From: UBA11222 sp049323435 | GTDB lineage: Bacteria; Pseudomonadota; Alphaproteobacteria; UBA11222 | Length of the DNA: 64,000 nt | NCBI GenBank assembly: GCA_049323435.1 | Contig: JBMOMX010000034.1 | Span: 1 to 64,000 of the forward strand | Reading direction: 5' to 3' | In this document: positions 62,301 through 64,000 of the stretch, piece after piece | Numbering within the stretch: position 1 is the first letter of the stretch | How the letters are laid out: the number at the start of each line of letters is the position of its first letter | Translations under genes and position numbers: made by a program | The notes under the pieces: model-generated | Told to the model about the DNA's origin: nothing | The model's database searches: none | What the model saw: the letters and a program-made list of their open reading frames with translations, nothing else

Positions 62301-63065
62301 ATGGATCTGGGATTGAAAGGCAAAAAAGCTTTTGTAACGGGCGCCAGCCGGGGCATTGGCCTGCGCATTGCGCGGCTGCTGGCCGCCGAGGGCGCTGATA
62401 TCGGGATTTGCGCCCGCGATGGCGCCGCGGTTCAGCAAACTGTGGCTGAATTACAGGGGTTCGGCGTCAAAACCTTTGGCGCACCGGCCGATCTGAAGGG
62501 CGACGGGTCTGATCTCAAAGCGGCCATTGATGGCGCGGCGCAGGCTTTTGGCGGCCTGGATATTCTTGTCCAGAATGTCAGCGCCATGGCGGTTCAGATG
62601 CGCCAGAAAGACTGGGACGCCGGCTATCAGGTGGATATTCTGGGCACCCTGCGCACGGTGGAGGCCGCCATGCCCTGGCTGCAAAAATCATCCGCCGGAT
62701 CCATTGTGGTGATCGGTTCCATCGCCGCCGTTTCCGGCAATGGGGGGCCGCAGCCCTATGGCGCGCTCAAAGCGGCGCTGGTGCATTATGTCAGCGGCCT
62801 GGCGCATTCGCTGGGACCGCAAAATATTCGCGCCAATACAGTTTCGCCTGGCGCGGTGTTTTTTGAAGGCGGTGTCTGGGACCAGGTAAAAAAGGCCGCC
62901 CCCAAGCGTTTTGACGAAACTGTGGCGCGCAATCCAATGGGCCGGATGGCCACACCGGAAGAAGTGGCCAATGCAGCGGTTTTTCTGGCCAGTCCCGCTG
63001 CGAGTTTTATTACCGGCGTCAATCTGATAGTTGATGGCGGCACAACCCAGCGGGTTCAGTTTTAA
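62301..63065 (+). CDS. Classical SDR-family oxidoreductase
   Basis: A 254-residue short-chain dehydrogenase/reductase. The cofactor motif is TGASRGIG (13-20), the NNAG-equivalent is QNVSAM, and catalytic Ser140, Tyr153 and Lys157 (PYGALKAAL) follow, with PG motif VSPGAVFFEGG. The substrate is unknown; 3-oxoacyl reductase-like and sugar dehydrogenases share this pattern. AGGAGG is ahead of the ATG. It is divergent from the fusion gene across 104 bp. Confidence 0.9.
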   Translation: MDLGLKGKKAFVTGASRGIGLRIARLLAAEGADIGICARDGAAVQQTVAELQGFGVKTFGAPADLKGDGSDLKAAIDGAAQAFGGLDILVQNVSAMAVQMRQKDWDAGYQVDILGTLRTVEAAMPWLQKSSAGSIVVIGSIAAVSGNGGPQPYGALKAALVHYVSGLAHSLGPQNIRANTVSPGAVFFEGGVWDQVKKAAPKRFDETVARNPMGRMATPEEVANAAVFLASPAASFITGVNLIVDGGTTQRVQF

Positions 63066-63083
63066 TTTGCGGATGCGCCCGAA

Positions 63084-63635
63084 ATGGAACGGAAAATGAA
63101 ATTATTCCTAAGCCTGGCTGTAGCTGGCGGCCTGTTCCATGCCCCCCTTGCGCTGGCGGATGAGGCGGCATTTCACCTGTGTCAATCGACGACGGAGAAT
63201 GCCGTGATCCGCACCGCCAATTGCGATCTGGCGCTGCGGCTGGGGGGGCTCAACACCGATCAACAGATCGTTGCCCTGTTTAACCGGGGCCAGGCAGCGC
63301 TGGCGTCCTCACACGCCAACCAGGCGCTGGAGGATTTTGAGGCTATTCTGAAGCTGGACCCGGATGATGCCGAGACCCTGTTTGCGCGCGCCATCGCGTA
63401 TCGCCACCTGAAGCAGTTTGAAAAATCACTGGCCGACTTTGACCGGCTTGTTGAACAAAATTATCAGCCCGCCGCAAAGGTCTATTATCAACGCAGCCTG
63501 GTATATTACCAGCTTGGCGACAAGCAGAAAACGCTGTCCGATCTGCGGCTGGCGCGGCGGCTTGACCCTAATGACCGGGTCATTTCAGAACGCCTATGGA
63601 ATATAGAGCGGCGTTACAGTCAGCAGGGCGGATAG
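63084..63635 (+). CDS. Exported tetratricopeptide-repeat protein
   Basis: A 183-residue periplasmic protein. A signal peptide (MKLFLSLAVAGGLFHAPLALA) is followed by three or so TPR units: QIVALFNRGQAALASSHANQALEDFEAILKLDPDD, ETLFARAIAYRHLKQFEKSLADFDRLVEQ and AKVYYQRSLVYYQLGDKQKTLSDLRLARRLDPND. It has likely a protein-binding role; partner unknown. Eighteen bases after the SDR gene, so probably co-transcribed. Start may be the second ATG at 63096. Confidence 0.82.
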   Translation: MERKMKLFLSLAVAGGLFHAPLALADEAAFHLCQSTTENAVIRTANCDLALRLGGLNTDQQIVALFNRGQAALASSHANQALEDFEAILKLDPDDAETLFARAIAYRHLKQFEKSLADFDRLVEQNYQPAAKVYYQRSLVYYQLGDKQKTLSDLRLARRLDPNDRVISERLWNIERRYSQQGG

Positions 63636-63638
63636 GCG

Positions 63639-63902
63639 TCAGGCGGCGTTTGTAATTGGAATCTGCTCTGTGGCTGCGGGTTCCTGCATGGCTGGCGGTG
63701 TCTGCACGGACGAACCGGGACGCGCCACAATATTGGCCCCGGCGGCATAAATGCCTGCCGCCCAGGCTACGGCCTCAATGGCATGGGCAATATCCCGGGC
63801 CATTTCCGGATATCCCATATCCAGCGCTTCCCATCTCAGCCTCTGTAATTGGCCGCCAATTTCAGCGATTCGCTCGGTCAGGGGGTTGGCGGCTATACGC
63901 AT
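63639..63902 (-). CDS. Hypothetical 87-residue protein
   Basis: Not recognised. An amphipathic helical N-terminal half (ERIAEIGGQLQRLRWEALDMGYPEMARDIAHAIEAVAWAAG) is followed by a disordered Pro/Thr/Ala-rich tail. There is no signal peptide. It converges with the TPR protein gene 3 bp away. The remaining bases to the window end (63903-64000) are AT-rich and show no gene that can be supported. Confidence 0.5.
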   Translation of the reverse strand: MRIAANPLTERIAEIGGQLQRLRWEALDMGYPEMARDIAHAIEAVAWAAGIYAAGANIVARPGSSVQTPPAMQEPAATEQIPITNAA

Positions 63903-64000
63903 TACATGCTCCCAAATTGGACAGATCCAGGAAGCAGAGTCTAAAATAACAATTTTATATATACTATGAAAAAATATACACCTAATGGTTGAAATTTCCC

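Noticed and set aside
63903..64000. AT-rich window end as a possible gene start or mobile element end.
   Set aside because: No ribosome-binding site plus start with a sustained frame and no repeat matching the elements at the left end.

Overview
The window looks like about 64 kb of an alphaproteobacterial chromosome. The grounds are gene families and gene order rather than any rRNA. There is an Irr-type Fur regulator close to a fabA-fabB-fabI cluster, an order I recall from Rhizobiales such as Sinorhizobium. There is also a complete phoR-pstSCAB-phoU-phoB block, a pdhA-pdhB(lipoyl)-pdhC-lpdA operon preceded by a divIC/ftsB gene, and an opgGH pair. Base composition is moderately GC-rich, with one clear low-GC exception at about 39.3-40.9 kb. 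The genus cannot be named from the sequence alone.

Layout. 0-1.5 kb is a mobile and addiction corner: the first codons of an IS481-type transposase running off the left edge, a REP-associated (Y1/HUH) transposase beside a perfect 18-bp inverted repeat, and a toxin-antitoxin pair whose ParE-like toxin is frameshifted. 1.5-7.4 kb holds fabA-fabB-fabI-trxB, a SulP transporter and irr. 7.5-10.6 kb is a rubrerythrin / CCG-domain Fe-S oxidoreductase / DUF3501 operon behind a good sigma-70 promoter with a near-palindromic Irr-type box. 10.7-17.6 kb holds a GIY-YIG protein, an exported M48 peptidase pair, a CHASE2 adenylate/guanylate cyclase, tRNA-Lys(CTT), rodA and a GFA-family protein. 17.8-23.4 kb is the pyruvate dehydrogenase operon plus ftsB. 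23.5-32.4 kb carries coaA, a GGDEF-EAL protein, gluQRS, an esterase, a predicted small RNA, a fatty-acid/ETF group (3-hydroxyacyl-CoA dehydrogenase, etfA, etfB) and a cobalamin adenosyltransferase. 32.4-42.4 kb has three amidohydrolases, opgGH for periplasmic glucans, and a low-GC island. 42.5-46.8 kb has a leucyl aminopeptidase / MarR / NlpC-P60 trio and purH. 46.8-52.0 kb and 58.9-63.1 kb are two surface-glycan segments (glycosyltransferases, acetyltransferase, sugar aminotransferase, dehydrogenases) flanking the Pho/Pst phosphate block at 52.0-58.9 kb.

The most unusual spots are four. (1) At 39.2-41.1 kb an unrecognised 581-residue gene of low GC appears to have replaced the interior of an MmeI-like DNA methyltransferase: 20 codons of the methyltransferase N-terminus remain on the left, and the last ~40 codons of the new gene look like its C-terminal tail. 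(2) At 28.2-28.4 kb there is a predicted ~115-nt RNA with its own promoter, a CRP/FNR-type site and a GNRA-capped terminator. (3) At 53.18-53.28 kb a tandem duplication of ~48 bp has doubled the Pho box and overlaps the end of phoR. (4) At 60.1-62.2 kb one protein fuses a Gfo/Idh/MocA oxidoreductase to an extended-SDR epimerase.

No gene-free stretch exceeds about 300 bases. Most long open frames opposite the genes are shadows and were left out. Start codons were chosen by ribosome-binding site and neighbour spacing; several are GTG or TTG.
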